DNA of 64,000 nucleotides from assembly GCA_937892845.1 (NCBI GenBank), contig CALBGP010000028.1:199076-263075 (forward strand), given 5' to 3'. The DNA is from an uncultured Eggerthellaceae bacterium. Lineage in GTDB: Bacteria > Actinomycetota > Coriobacteriia > Coriobacteriales > Eggerthellaceae. The translations under genes were made by a program, and so were the position numbers. Under the pieces are notes generated by a model. The model had not been told where the DNA came from. It did not search any database and saw only the letters and a list, made by a program, of their open reading frames with translations. Of the stretch, positions 16,458 to 24,287 are shown piece after piece. Every line of letters begins with the position of its first letter. Positions within the stretch are counted from its first letter, which is position 1.

Positions 16458-17336
16458 ATGACCGACAATCACGCCGATGGCGCCTTGCAGGCAGATGATC
16501 GCCTGCGCGAGTTCCAGCTCTATCAGCTCGATATCCTCAAGGAGTTCGCACGCGTGTGCGACGAGCATGGCCTGACGTGGTGGCTGGGCTACGGCACGCT
16601 GCTTGGTGCCGCCCGTCATGAGGGTTTCATCCCCTGGGATGACGATATCGACATCCTCATGCCTTCGGAGGATTACCTGAAGTTTCGCGATGCATGCGAG
16701 CAGTCCCTCGGGGATGCCTTCTATTTCCAGTCGCACGGCGCCAACCCTTGCAACTTCATCTCATGGCAGCGCATCGGCGTGAAGAATTCCACGTCGTTGC
16801 CGTATGAGTATGCGGATATCCATGGCGAATGGGGGATCTGCATCGATGTGTTCCCCACCTATCCCACTGCTGCTCCCGATCAGTCCGATTTCTCACGCCG
16901 GGCCAAGCTTGTCGCATGGCTCGACAAGCTCTCGGCGAAGCATCTCTATCGCCACCAGGCTGCCCAGCAGGAGGGCTTCGTGCGCAAATTGTATTACCGT
17001 GCCATGGGCGCCATGCCTGATGCCATCAACAAGTCCTTGTGGAACAGGGCCCTTCGCAAGCTCCTCATACCCTTCGGAGCCAACGAGTACGGTTACGTGG
17101 GTGCTCTCGGCACGGAAAAGGTGTTTCCGGCACGCCTGTTCGACGAAACCGTGGAGCTGCCCTTCGAGGGCATGATGCTGCCCGCTCCTGCAGGATACGA
17201 GGAGTACCTGTCTTTGTGCTATGGGGACGACTGGCGTGAGATTCCGCCTATGGAAAACCGCGTCTTCCACAGCGGCGGCGGGTCGGATGAGGTCTTGGTT
17301 TCTTTCGATGAGCCTTTCGCACAGTATCTGAAGTGA
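16458..17336 (+). CDS. licD: LicD-family phosphotransferase, copy 2
   Basis: This 292-residue LicD protein has YGTLLGAARHEGFIPWDDD and IDILMPSEDYLKF at about residues 46-75. It shares only the core of the family with the copy at 15417, so the two probably modify different sugars or use different CDP donors, as LicD1 and LicD2 do in pneumococcus. The ATG at 16458 follows GGGAGG and is preferred over a long in-frame extension antisense to the first licD. An acyltransferase gene follows 60 bases downstream. Confidence 0.87.
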   Translation: MTDNHADGALQADDRLREFQLYQLDILKEFARVCDEHGLTWWLGYGTLLGAARHEGFIPWDDDIDILMPSEDYLKFRDACEQSLGDAFYFQSHGANPCNFISWQRIGVKNSTSLPYEYADIHGEWGICIDVFPTYPTAAPDQSDFSRRAKLVAWLDKLSAKHLYRHQAAQQEGFVRKLYYRAMGAMPDAINKSLWNRALRKLLIPFGANEYGYVGALGTEKVFPARLFDETVELPFEGMMLPAPAGYEEYLSLCYGDDWREIPPMENRVFHSGGGSDEVLVSFDEPFAQYLK

Positions 17337-17396
17337 TTTCTGGCGCAAGCCAGGGGGATGTCGCCGGACGCGTGCGACGGTAAGGGGGAAAGCCGG

Positions 17397-18413
17397 ATGT
17401 CTGGCGGCAGGCTGGTTGTTTTCGATAATCTCAAGTTCATGTTGATAGCGCTTGTGGTGATCGGCCATTTCGCCGATTGCTACACCGCCCAGCATGCGAG
17501 CATGCGGGCTCTGTTCCTGTTCATCTATTCGTTTCATATGCCCCTGTTCATCTTCGTGTCGGGCCTGTTCGTCAAAGAGATGGGGGTTGATGCAAGGCTC
17601 AACTGGAACCGCATCATCTCCTTTGTCGCGCTGGGCTTTCTCATGAAGGCCATCAGCGCCGTTCTCACCTTCATCAGTTCTGGTTGGGTGCCCTTCTCGC
17701 TTCTCTCAGACGGCGGCCCCGCATGGTTCATGTTCGCGATTGCGGCCTATACGGTGTTTGTCTGGATGCTGCGCGGCGTGCGCAAGGATTTCGTGCTGGT
17801 GTTCTCCGTGGCCTTGGCCCTGTTTGCAGGTTATGACTCCTCGGTGGGGGATTACCTGTATCTTTCCCGCATCATCGTGTTCTTCCCGTTCTTCTGGGCG
17901 GGTTACTGCGTTTCGCCTGCGCAGGTCGATCGGTTCACAGCGCGCCGCGATGTGCGCATCGTGTCCGCCATCGTCATCGCGGCAGCGGCAGTGGTTTGCG
18001 TGCTGCTCATTTCGGACATCTATGCCATCCGCCCGTTTTTCACGGGCCGCAACTCCTATGAGGCCTGCGGGGTTGATTATGCCATCGCATTCAGGGCGCT
18101 TGCCTACTGCGTCTCGGCCGCCATGTGCGTGGCCGTCATGGCGCTTACACCGCGCCGCCGCATTCCCCTTGCAAGCGCATTCGGCCCGCGTACGCTGCAG
18201 GTCTATGTGTGGCATGGGACGGTTCTGACGCTTTTGGGCATGACGGGCGTGCAGGCGGCCATTGAGGCGTCGTTTGGCGGGTTCGGGTTCTTGGTGTTCG
18301 TGGCGCTTGCCATTCCCGTTGCGCTTCTGCTTTCTGCAAAACCCTTCGGCGTGCCGCTGAAGCCGTTTTTGAACATAACGCCGAAGAGGGAGCGTGCAGA
18401 CCGGGCGGCCTGA
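17397..18413 (+). CDS. Acyltransferase 3 family membrane protein (O-acetyltransferase-like)
   Basis: This 338-residue protein has about 10 membrane helices. The opening VFDNLKFMLIALVVIGHF carries the conserved His of the acyltransferase_3/fucose-4-O-acetylase-like family, and FHMPLFIFVSGLF is a second typical block. Such proteins move acetyl groups to surface sugars. The start at 17397 follows AAGGGGGAA. It is probably the last gene of the licD unit, and it ends 3 bases before the convergent gtrA stop. Its substrate is presumably the polymer made by the upstream genes. Confidence 0.82.
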   Translation: MSGGRLVVFDNLKFMLIALVVIGHFADCYTAQHASMRALFLFIYSFHMPLFIFVSGLFVKEMGVDARLNWNRIISFVALGFLMKAISAVLTFISSGWVPFSLLSDGGPAWFMFAIAAYTVFVWMLRGVRKDFVLVFSVALALFAGYDSSVGDYLYLSRIIVFFPFFWAGYCVSPAQVDRFTARRDVRIVSAIVIAAAAVVCVLLISDIYAIRPFFTGRNSYEACGVDYAIAFRALAYCVSAAMCVAVMALTPRRRIPLASAFGPRTLQVYVWHGTVLTLLGMTGVQAAIEASFGGFGFLVFVALAIPVALLLSAKPFGVPLKPFLNITPKRERADRAA

Positions 18414-18416
18414 CCG

Positions 18417-18920
18417 TTATTTGAAGATCACCTTGCGGTACAAGACGAAGTTCCACAGCGTGATGCAGACCATGGTTGCAAGCTTGGCAAGGATGGAGTG
18501 CACGCCGAAGCCCACGAGCCACGAGATGGCCAGGGTGGAAAACGTCATGTTGAAGGCGAACAGGATCAGGTACAGCACCAGGCTGCGAACCGGGTTTCCA
18601 GTGCTCTTGAATGTGACTGAGCGGTTCACGGTGAAATTGAATACAGTGGAAGCTATGACTGCGATGATGTTCGCCGGTGCAACGCCTAAGTGAACCATGG
18701 CGTAGAGGCCTTGGAACAGCACGAGCTCTATAAGGGCGGATGATCCGCCTACCAGCAGATACGACACCGCCTGCTTGACCACGTTGCGCTTTTCGCCTGA
18801 TGCCTGGGGGGTGGCGGTTTTTCTTCGCTGTGCTTGCGAGTCCTGCTCTGTCTGGTCCGCTTTGTCGGTTTCGGTCTGCATATTTCCGGGTTTCCGTTTC
18901 TTTGGCGTGCCTTTTTTCAC
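18417..18920 (-). CDS. gtrA: GtrA-like membrane protein (putative polyprenyl-phosphate-sugar flippase)
   Basis: This 167-residue protein has four membrane helices after a charged, Gln/Lys-rich tail of about 45 residues, fitting GtrA/GtcA (PF04138). Key blocks are YLLVGGSSALIELVLF and FNFTVNRSVTFKS. GtrA proteins are thought to flip polyprenyl-phosphate-linked sugars. The reading begins with GTG at 18920. On the minus strand a TATAAT (plus bases 18928-18933) lies only 7 bases upstream of that GTG, which would give a leaderless transcript; the alternative start is ATG at 18881. It is divergent from gtrB. Confidence 0.8.
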   Translation of the reverse strand: MKKGTPKKRKPGNMQTETDKADQTEQDSQAQRRKTATPQASGEKRNVVKQAVSYLLVGGSSALIELVLFQGLYAMVHLGVAPANIIAVIASTVFNFTVNRSVTFKSTGNPVRSLVLYLILFAFNMTFSTLAISWLVGFGVHSILAKLATMVCITLWNFVLYRKVIFK

Positions 18921-18927
18921 GACCGTA

Positions 18928-18933
18928 ATTATA
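18928..18933 (-). promoter_or_regulatory. TATAAT -10 box for gtrA, possibly leaderless
   Basis: The minus strand reads TATAAT here. Transcription would begin about 7 bases downstream, at or next to the GTG start of gtrA, and no Shine-Dalgarno sequence precedes that GTG. No good -35 box is visible. Confidence 0.4.
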
Positions 18934-19048
18934 ACGGCTACAATAATGCCATTCGGCGCGGGATGCCCTGCGCTGCTCCAATGAACACATCATACGGCAC
19001 GGCGCGCCATCCCTGTGCAGCCGCCATGCCTTCACGCAAGGGGTTGCC

Positions 19049-20011
19049 ATGTTGGTTTCGCTTATCGCTCCCGCCTATAACGAAGAGGGCAATATCGCCG
19101 CGTTCGCGCGCGCGGCCGCGGAGGCGTTTCGCGATCTTCCCGAAGGCTGGTCCTGCGAAGTTGTTTTCGTGGATGATGGAAGCCGGGATGCCACGCTTGA
19201 GGCCATGCATGCCGCCATGCGTGATGAGGAGGTCCTGTCCGCCGGGCTCTCGGTCAAGGTGGTGGAGTTCTCGCGCAACTTCGGCAAGGAGGCCGCCCTG
19301 TATGCCGGCCTTGAGCATGCGCAAGGGGATATCACGGTCCTCATCGATACCGACATGCAGCAGCCGCCCGCCGTTGCCCGTCAGATGGTTGAAAAGCTCT
19401 TTGCCGATCAAAGCATCGACTGCGTTGCCGCCTATCAGGAGCATCGCCGCCGCAGCAGGCTGCGCAACTGGTTCTCCAGCTTCTTCTATAAGCTGCTCGG
19501 CGCCACGTCCGGCATGGACGTTGTCGCCGACGCGTCGGATTTCAGGGCGTTTCGCCGCACCATGCGCGATGCCTTGCTGGGCATGCCGGAGTACTATCGT
19601 TTCTCCAAGGGGCTGTTCTCGTGGATCGGCTTCAAGACGCTGCCGTTTCCCTATGTGCCCGAAGACCGCCTCTCCGGTGAGACCTCGTGGTCGTTTTGGA
19701 AGCTGGCGAAGTATGCGGTGAGCGGCCTCATGTCGTTTTCAACCGCTCCGCTGCGCATAGCCACGTGGCTTGGCACGGGTGCTTCCGCCCTATCCATCAT
19801 CTACATGGTCGTCGTGGTGGCGCAGCGCCTCATGTTCGGGGTGGAAGTGCCCGGATACGCCACCATCGTTTCGCTCGTGCTGCTTTTGGGCGGCCTGCAG
19901 CTGCTTGTGCTGGGCATCGTGGGCGAATACCTTGCGCGTGTCTACACCCAGGGCAAGAACCGCCCCATCTACATCAAGCGCTCGTTTGAATCCAGCGATC
20001 CGCGCGACTAG
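19049..20011 (+). CDS. gtrB: GtrB-like polyprenyl-phosphate glycosyltransferase (GT2)
   Basis: This 320-residue protein has an N-terminal GT-A domain (IAPAYNEEGNI, FVDDGSRDAT, DTDMQQPPAV) and two C-terminal membrane helices at about residues 230-255 and 268-290. This is the layout of GtrB/CsbB/ArnC enzymes that load a sugar onto undecaprenyl phosphate. The ATG follows CAAGGGG. It is divergent from gtrA and convergent with the YfhO gene. In Bacillus subtilis CsbB, GtcA and YfhO together glycosylate lipoteichoic acid, and the same three families sit together here. Confidence 0.88.
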   Translation: MLVSLIAPAYNEEGNIAAFARAAAEAFRDLPEGWSCEVVFVDDGSRDATLEAMHAAMRDEEVLSAGLSVKVVEFSRNFGKEAALYAGLEHAQGDITVLIDTDMQQPPAVARQMVEKLFADQSIDCVAAYQEHRRRSRLRNWFSSFFYKLLGATSGMDVVADASDFRAFRRTMRDALLGMPEYYRFSKGLFSWIGFKTLPFPYVPEDRLSGETSWSFWKLAKYAVSGLMSFSTAPLRIATWLGTGASALSIIYMVVVVAQRLMFGVEVPGYATIVSLVLLLGGLQLLVLGIVGEYLARVYTQGKNRPIYIKRSFESSDPRD

Positions 20012-20030
20012 CTGCGCCGTCTGTGCAAGA

Positions 20031-22988
20031 CTAGCGGCGATGCCTGCGTAAGAGCGCGAAGGCGCCCCATGCCGCAAGCGCCGCACCCGCCAAAACCGAG
20101 ATGCAGGCGCAGATGCACGCTAGACGGTTGGTGTAGGTGAATTCGACGGTGTGCGTCCCGGGCTCCACGAGGATGCCCGTGAACACGCCGTTGACGGCGA
20201 AGGTCTGAACGGGCTGTCCGTCAACCGAGCATCGCCAATCGGCGGAGTAGGGGATTGAAAGGGCCAAAACGCCCGCCGTATCGGCGTCGATGCTGCCGGT
20301 GACACGCGGCCCGTCAACAACGATTCCATCCAGGTTGCAGCTGTTGCGTGCAGCCGTCCAATCCTCAAGGTTTTCATAGGAGCTGAACTCCACGCGCAGG
20401 TTGCGGACCTCGTAGACGCCTTCGTCCACCTCAAGCACCAGTTCGCTTCTGTCCTGCGTGCCGGCGGGGTAGCACAGTGCGTATTCCCTGATGGGGTATT
20501 TCCAACGGTGATCGGCTGCGCCCGTCCAGTATGAATCCCCTGCGGCGCGCATGGTCCAAGACGAGGCCCCGTCGTTGTCCATGTCGAATTCCAGCAGGTA
20601 TTCGCCCGGGCCGTCCTGCTCCGGCATGTGCAGGGTCACGGCGGCGCCTTCCTGTGCTGAAAGCGTTGCCGAAACAAGCACGCCGTTTTCGTAGACGGCG
20701 TTTTCAAGCGAGCAGTTCGCAAGCTCGATGGCCTCATCGCCGACAGGGATTGACCGGACGGTGTCCTCCGTCCCGGCCTCAGCAAGGCCGGCTTCCTGCA
20801 GCATGTCGGCGGTCTGGTCATCGACTGCCGCGGTCTGCAGCAGCGCCGCATCCTTTTGGGCATACGTCCAGGCTGCAGCGTCATCTTGCCTCGTGAAAGA
20901 GGGGTACCACAGGTCCATGCCCAGCGCGTTAGCGTTCACATAGGCGCCCGGTATGCTGGGGCTTGGCGTGTATCCGTAGAGATTGGCGGCTTCGCCTGTG
21001 TTGAACTGGTAGCCCACGCCCCAAGCGTCCTCGACGAACAGTCTGTGCCCGAATCCTCGGTAGTGGGAGGCGCTCACGACGGTGGAGGATATGCAGTGGT
21101 CAAGCTTCAGCCAGCGGCTGATGTCCTTTTCGATCATGGAGTTGTAGACCGTGACCGGGTATGTGCCCATCAGCCACGAGCGGTTCTCGAAGCGCGCTTC
21201 ATGGCCGAAGGACTCATGGCTGTCAATGGTCGCTTCGCCATCGATGGAGCGGAAGAACGTGCCGGGTTCGCGTCCCGCCTGGTCAAGCAGGGCATACGTG
21301 GTCCGTGTCAGCTCGTCGCCCTCGAATACGATGTCAAGCGCCTCTTCGGCAGGGTTCTCCTGCGTCCCCACGGTTTCCGCTCCGCCGCAGTCCCGAAATC
21401 CCGAGACCAGCGCGTAGGGCCCGTAGGGCATGGAGAGCATCAGGGAGAGCAGAAGCGTTGCAGCCAGCGCGGCGGGCGCAAAGCGAACGGCCCGGTGCGT
21501 GATGGCGCCATCGGAATCGGCTGTTTTCACCTTCGCCATCCAGACCAAGATGGCCATTGCGGTGAATTGCAGCGCGAACATGAGCAGGTCCGACCCGCCG
21601 AGTCCGGCGAAGCGGTAATCAAGCGTTTCAGATGCAACCTGCACGCGCCAGCCGTGCGTGACCCAGCACAGGGCCGTTGCGACGGCAATCACGGCAAGGG
21701 CGCGCGGCGTCGCCGTTTTCTGGCGGCCAATCTCGTCGAGCCAGTCGGGGATGGCGTAGGCGATGGCGAAGACCACCAGGTAGCACCAGCGGTTCGATGG
21801 ATAGGAGAAGCCGTTCATGGCGCTCGACACGGCCGGGATCATCCAGGCCGCAAGCACGACCGCGGCAAGAAGCGTCTTGCGGCGCACGGTATCGGGCGCG
21901 CGGCGGTAATCTATCGCAAGCGCAAGCAGGATGAGCAGGGGGAATGCGTAGGTCTGGCTGTCGGTGGCAAAATACGAGCCGCCCTTGAAGAAGAGCGCTT
22001 CGGGGAGGATGGCGAAAAACGCCAGGCCGGGAAGCAGGTCGAAAGAGGCTGCCACCTGGGTGCGGTCTGCGGCGAGAAACGCCGCCACCGAGGGCACGAA
22101 CGCGACGGCGGCAAGGGCCAGAGCGCCTATGACGATGGCCGCCAGGATGCCGATCCGTTTGACGGCTGCAATGTAGCGCCCATTGCGTTCGCTGCGGCTT
22201 TCGGGCTGCCTTCTGCCTGAAGCGTCGCGCGGCGCGCAGGGGCGGGCGAAGATGACTGCGAACAGGATGCAGAAGACAAGCGAGATGTAGGCGAAGTAGA
22301 AATTGCACGCAAGGCAGAGCGCCATGACCAGGGCCAGGGGAATCCAGGCAGTTCTGGGGTCGGGCGTCGCGCCCGGGCGGCGGGTTGCGTCCCCCGAGCC
22401 ATCCCAGCTGCGCTTGAGGTGGTTGAATGCAAGGACGATGCTGGGAAGCCACAGCATGGCATCGGTCATGAAGTCGAACGCGAAGCTGTTATCGATGTAC
22501 CACATGGAGCAGCCGTAGACCGCAGCGGCCACCACAGCCCAGGCCCGTCGCTTGCCCTCCTGACGGATGAGCGCGTACATAAGAAGCATGCAGATGGTCT
22601 GCTTGACGATGCTTGCGATAAGGCGCCACATCTGCGCGGTTTCGAAATCTCCCCCCGCCGCGCCGAACAGGCACTTCACGGCGAACATCAGGTAGAAAAA
22701 CGGCGAGGTGGAGTAGTAGTAGGAGAATTGCTCGAAGAGGTCCCCGCCCAGGCCGTATTCCCAGTTCCAGGAAAACGTGCCCTCCATGAGGCTGCGCTCA
22801 AGCAGCGACACGGCACCCACCAGCTGGGATGTGGCATCCCCTCCGTAGTAGGTGAAAGGGGAGAACGGCAGGCCGAGGAACTGCGGCACGAATACGGCGT
22901 GCGCGGCAACGGCAAGGCAGACGAAGATGGCAAGGATGACGCAGGCCCTCAGGGCTTTGGCCGCAGCGGCTCGTACGGAGGCCTTCAT
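20031..22988 (-). CDS. YfhO-family membrane glycosyltransferase (GT-C fold)
   Basis: This 985-residue protein has about 13 membrane helices in its first 520 residues, an extracytoplasmic domain, and a final helix (ACICACISVLAGAALAAWGA) before a basic tail. It fits YfhO (PF09586): PFTYYGGDATSQLVG near residue 40 is the typical first-loop region with the Asp expected at the active site, and NRWCYLVVFAIAYAIPDWL is another block. YfhO proteins transfer sugars from a polyprenyl-phosphate carrier to teichoic acids outside the cell. It overlaps the DUF2304 gene by an ATGA junction. Confidence 0.82.
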   Translation of the reverse strand: MKASVRAAAAKALRACVILAIFVCLAVAAHAVFVPQFLGLPFSPFTYYGGDATSQLVGAVSLLERSLMEGTFSWNWEYGLGGDLFEQFSYYYSTSPFFYLMFAVKCLFGAAGGDFETAQMWRLIASIVKQTICMLLMYALIRQEGKRRAWAVVAAAVYGCSMWYIDNSFAFDFMTDAMLWLPSIVLAFNHLKRSWDGSGDATRRPGATPDPRTAWIPLALVMALCLACNFYFAYISLVFCILFAVIFARPCAPRDASGRRQPESRSERNGRYIAAVKRIGILAAIVIGALALAAVAFVPSVAAFLAADRTQVAASFDLLPGLAFFAILPEALFFKGGSYFATDSQTYAFPLLILLALAIDYRRAPDTVRRKTLLAAVVLAAWMIPAVSSAMNGFSYPSNRWCYLVVFAIAYAIPDWLDEIGRQKTATPRALAVIAVATALCWVTHGWRVQVASETLDYRFAGLGGSDLLMFALQFTAMAILVWMAKVKTADSDGAITHRAVRFAPAALAATLLLSLMLSMPYGPYALVSGFRDCGGAETVGTQENPAEEALDIVFEGDELTRTTYALLDQAGREPGTFFRSIDGEATIDSHESFGHEARFENRSWLMGTYPVTVYNSMIEKDISRWLKLDHCISSTVVSASHYRGFGHRLFVEDAWGVGYQFNTGEAANLYGYTPSPSIPGAYVNANALGMDLWYPSFTRQDDAAAWTYAQKDAALLQTAAVDDQTADMLQEAGLAEAGTEDTVRSIPVGDEAIELANCSLENAVYENGVLVSATLSAQEGAAVTLHMPEQDGPGEYLLEFDMDNDGASSWTMRAAGDSYWTGAADHRWKYPIREYALCYPAGTQDRSELVLEVDEGVYEVRNLRVEFSSYENLEDWTAARNSCNLDGIVVDGPRVTGSIDADTAGVLALSIPYSADWRCSVDGQPVQTFAVNGVFTGILVEPGTHTVEFTYTNRLACICACISVLAGAALAAWGAFALLRRHRR

Positions 22989-23401
22989 GGGCGTGCGTCC
23001 CGGTTTTCTGCAGCGGGTCGGGCGGCTTGCTTTTCGCCTTGCGATGCGGCAAGTGCGGCCTCAAGCTCTTCGACCCTGCGGGTGAGCAGGGAGACGTCCT
23101 GGATGAGGCCCCGGATGCGCGCCGATTGGCCGCTTGCAATGCTCACGCAGGCAAACGCCACGGCCATCAGGTAGAAGATGCAGGCTACGGTCAGGAAGTT
23201 GACCGGCTCCTCGAAGCCCAGCAGCCCGGAGATGGCGAACACCCAGCCGGGCAGGGCGGCCGCCAGGATGCCCGCGCACCCCAGCACGATCCACAGCAGC
23301 GAATACTTCATGGAGATGCGGTTTTTGCGCACCATCAGGATGACGAATGCCAGAAAGCAGATGCTTGCCGCCAGAAGGACGGCTCGTTGAATGGGAGGCA
23401 T
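22985..23401 (-). CDS. DUF2304 membrane protein
   Basis: This 138-residue protein has three membrane helices (residues about 5-22, 35-57 and 68-88) and a C-terminal coiled coil rich in Arg, Glu and Ala. It matches DUF2304 (PF10066), small proteins nearly always encoded next to polyprenyl-phosphate glycosyltransferases. The RKNRISMKYSLLWI segment is characteristic. It lies 3 bases after the GT2 gene and overlaps the YfhO start by 4 bases, so the three are one minus-strand operon. A role as partner or regulator of the glycosyltransferase is inferred from position only. Confidence 0.75.
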   Translation of the reverse strand: MPPIQRAVLLAASICFLAFVILMVRKNRISMKYSLLWIVLGCAGILAAALPGWVFAISGLLGFEEPVNFLTVACIFYLMAVAFACVSIASGQSARIRGLIQDVSLLTRRVEELEAALAASQGEKQAARPAAENRDARP

Positions 23402-23404
23402 GGA

Positions 23405-24193
23405 TCACTTCTTCCCGTAAGGCCTGACCAAAAGGATGGAAAGACCGACTTTGATCATGTAGTACGCTGCGGACATGCCGCCGATGGAGGATGTGCCGCC
23501 CTGCCGCTCATGCATGATCACGCCCACTTCGCGCACGCGCATGCCTGCGGCCAGAAGGCCGGCGAGCGATTCGGGTTCGGGGTAGTCGGCGGGGTAGTAA
23601 TCCACGAACTTGCGGATGACATCTCGGTTCGCCGCGCGGAATCCGGAGGTGACGTCGCGGATGCGGGTGCCTGTCATCAGCTTGATCAGGCTTGAGAGTA
23701 TGCGGATGCCGGCGCGGCGCGAACGGCTGCTCAGAAATTCGTTCTCGGATTCCACGAATCGCGAGCCCACGGTCAGATCCGCTTCCCCTGCAAGGACGGG
23801 CTCTATCAGGCGCCCTATGCATCCGGCATCGTGCTGCCCGTCCCCGTCGAACTGAACGGCAACGCTCCAGCCGCCCGAAAGCGCATATTTGTAGCCTGTC
23901 TGCACGGCTCCGCCTATGCCCAGATTGCGGCACAGGTCAATGTGCGCCGCGCCCATGGCGTCAAGCTTTTGCGCCGTGGAGTCGGTGGAGCCGTCGTTGA
24001 TCACAATGTAGTCGTAAGGCAGCGCTTCAAGCGTGCCCACCACGCTTTCGATGGATTCGGACTCGTTGTATGCGGGTACGATGACCAGCACGTCTGAGCG
24101 CTTCACGCGGCCGGCGCACCTGCAGGAAGGTACGTAAACGGGACTTGTCTGGTTATCCGGTCTGGGCGGTTGCTGGTCTTGCAGGTCGGGCAC
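23405..24193 (-). CDS. GT2-family glycosyltransferase (polyprenyl-phosphate type)
   Basis: This is a GT-A family 2 transferase with VLVIVPAYNESESI, VINDGSTDST, FDGDGQHDAG and SGFRAANRDV blocks, close to dolichyl-phosphate mannose synthase-like enzymes. No C-terminal membrane helices follow, so it probably depends on the DUF2304 protein for membrane attachment. The longest reading uses GTG at 24193 with no ribosome site. A GTG at 24106 has an AGGTG ahead of it and starts just before the catalytic fold, so the true protein may be about 29 residues shorter than the 262 given. Confidence 0.8.
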   Translation of the reverse strand: MPDLQDQQPPRPDNQTSPVYVPSCRCAGRVKRSDVLVIVPAYNESESIESVVGTLEALPYDYIVINDGSTDSTAQKLDAMGAAHIDLCRNLGIGGAVQTGYKYALSGGWSVAVQFDGDGQHDAGCIGRLIEPVLAGEADLTVGSRFVESENEFLSSRSRRAGIRILSSLIKLMTGTRIRDVTSGFRAANRDVIRKFVDYYPADYPEPESLAGLLAAGMRVREVGVIMHERQGGTSSIGGMSAAYYMIKVGLSILLVRPYGKK

Positions 24194-24248
24194 GGTGCAT
24201 CAGCGGCTTTCTGTGTCATGGTCGAACGGTGGTTACGGAAACATTGTA

Positions 24249-24254
24249 TATAAT
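24249..24254 (+). promoter_or_regulatory. TATAAT -10 box before a CWB2 gene
   Basis: A perfect TATAAT lies in the 94-base gap between the divergent GT2 and CWB2 genes. No clear -35 box is visible. The transcript would begin about 25 bases before the likely start codon. Confidence 0.45.
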
Positions 24255-24287
24255 TGCGATGTTTCAGCGTCCCAGACGATGGTGGTG

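Noticed and set aside
20856..22220. 454-codon plus-strand frame inside the YfhO gene
   Set aside because: The minus strand encodes a coherent YfhO membrane protein across the whole interval; the plus frame is a shadow with no motifs.
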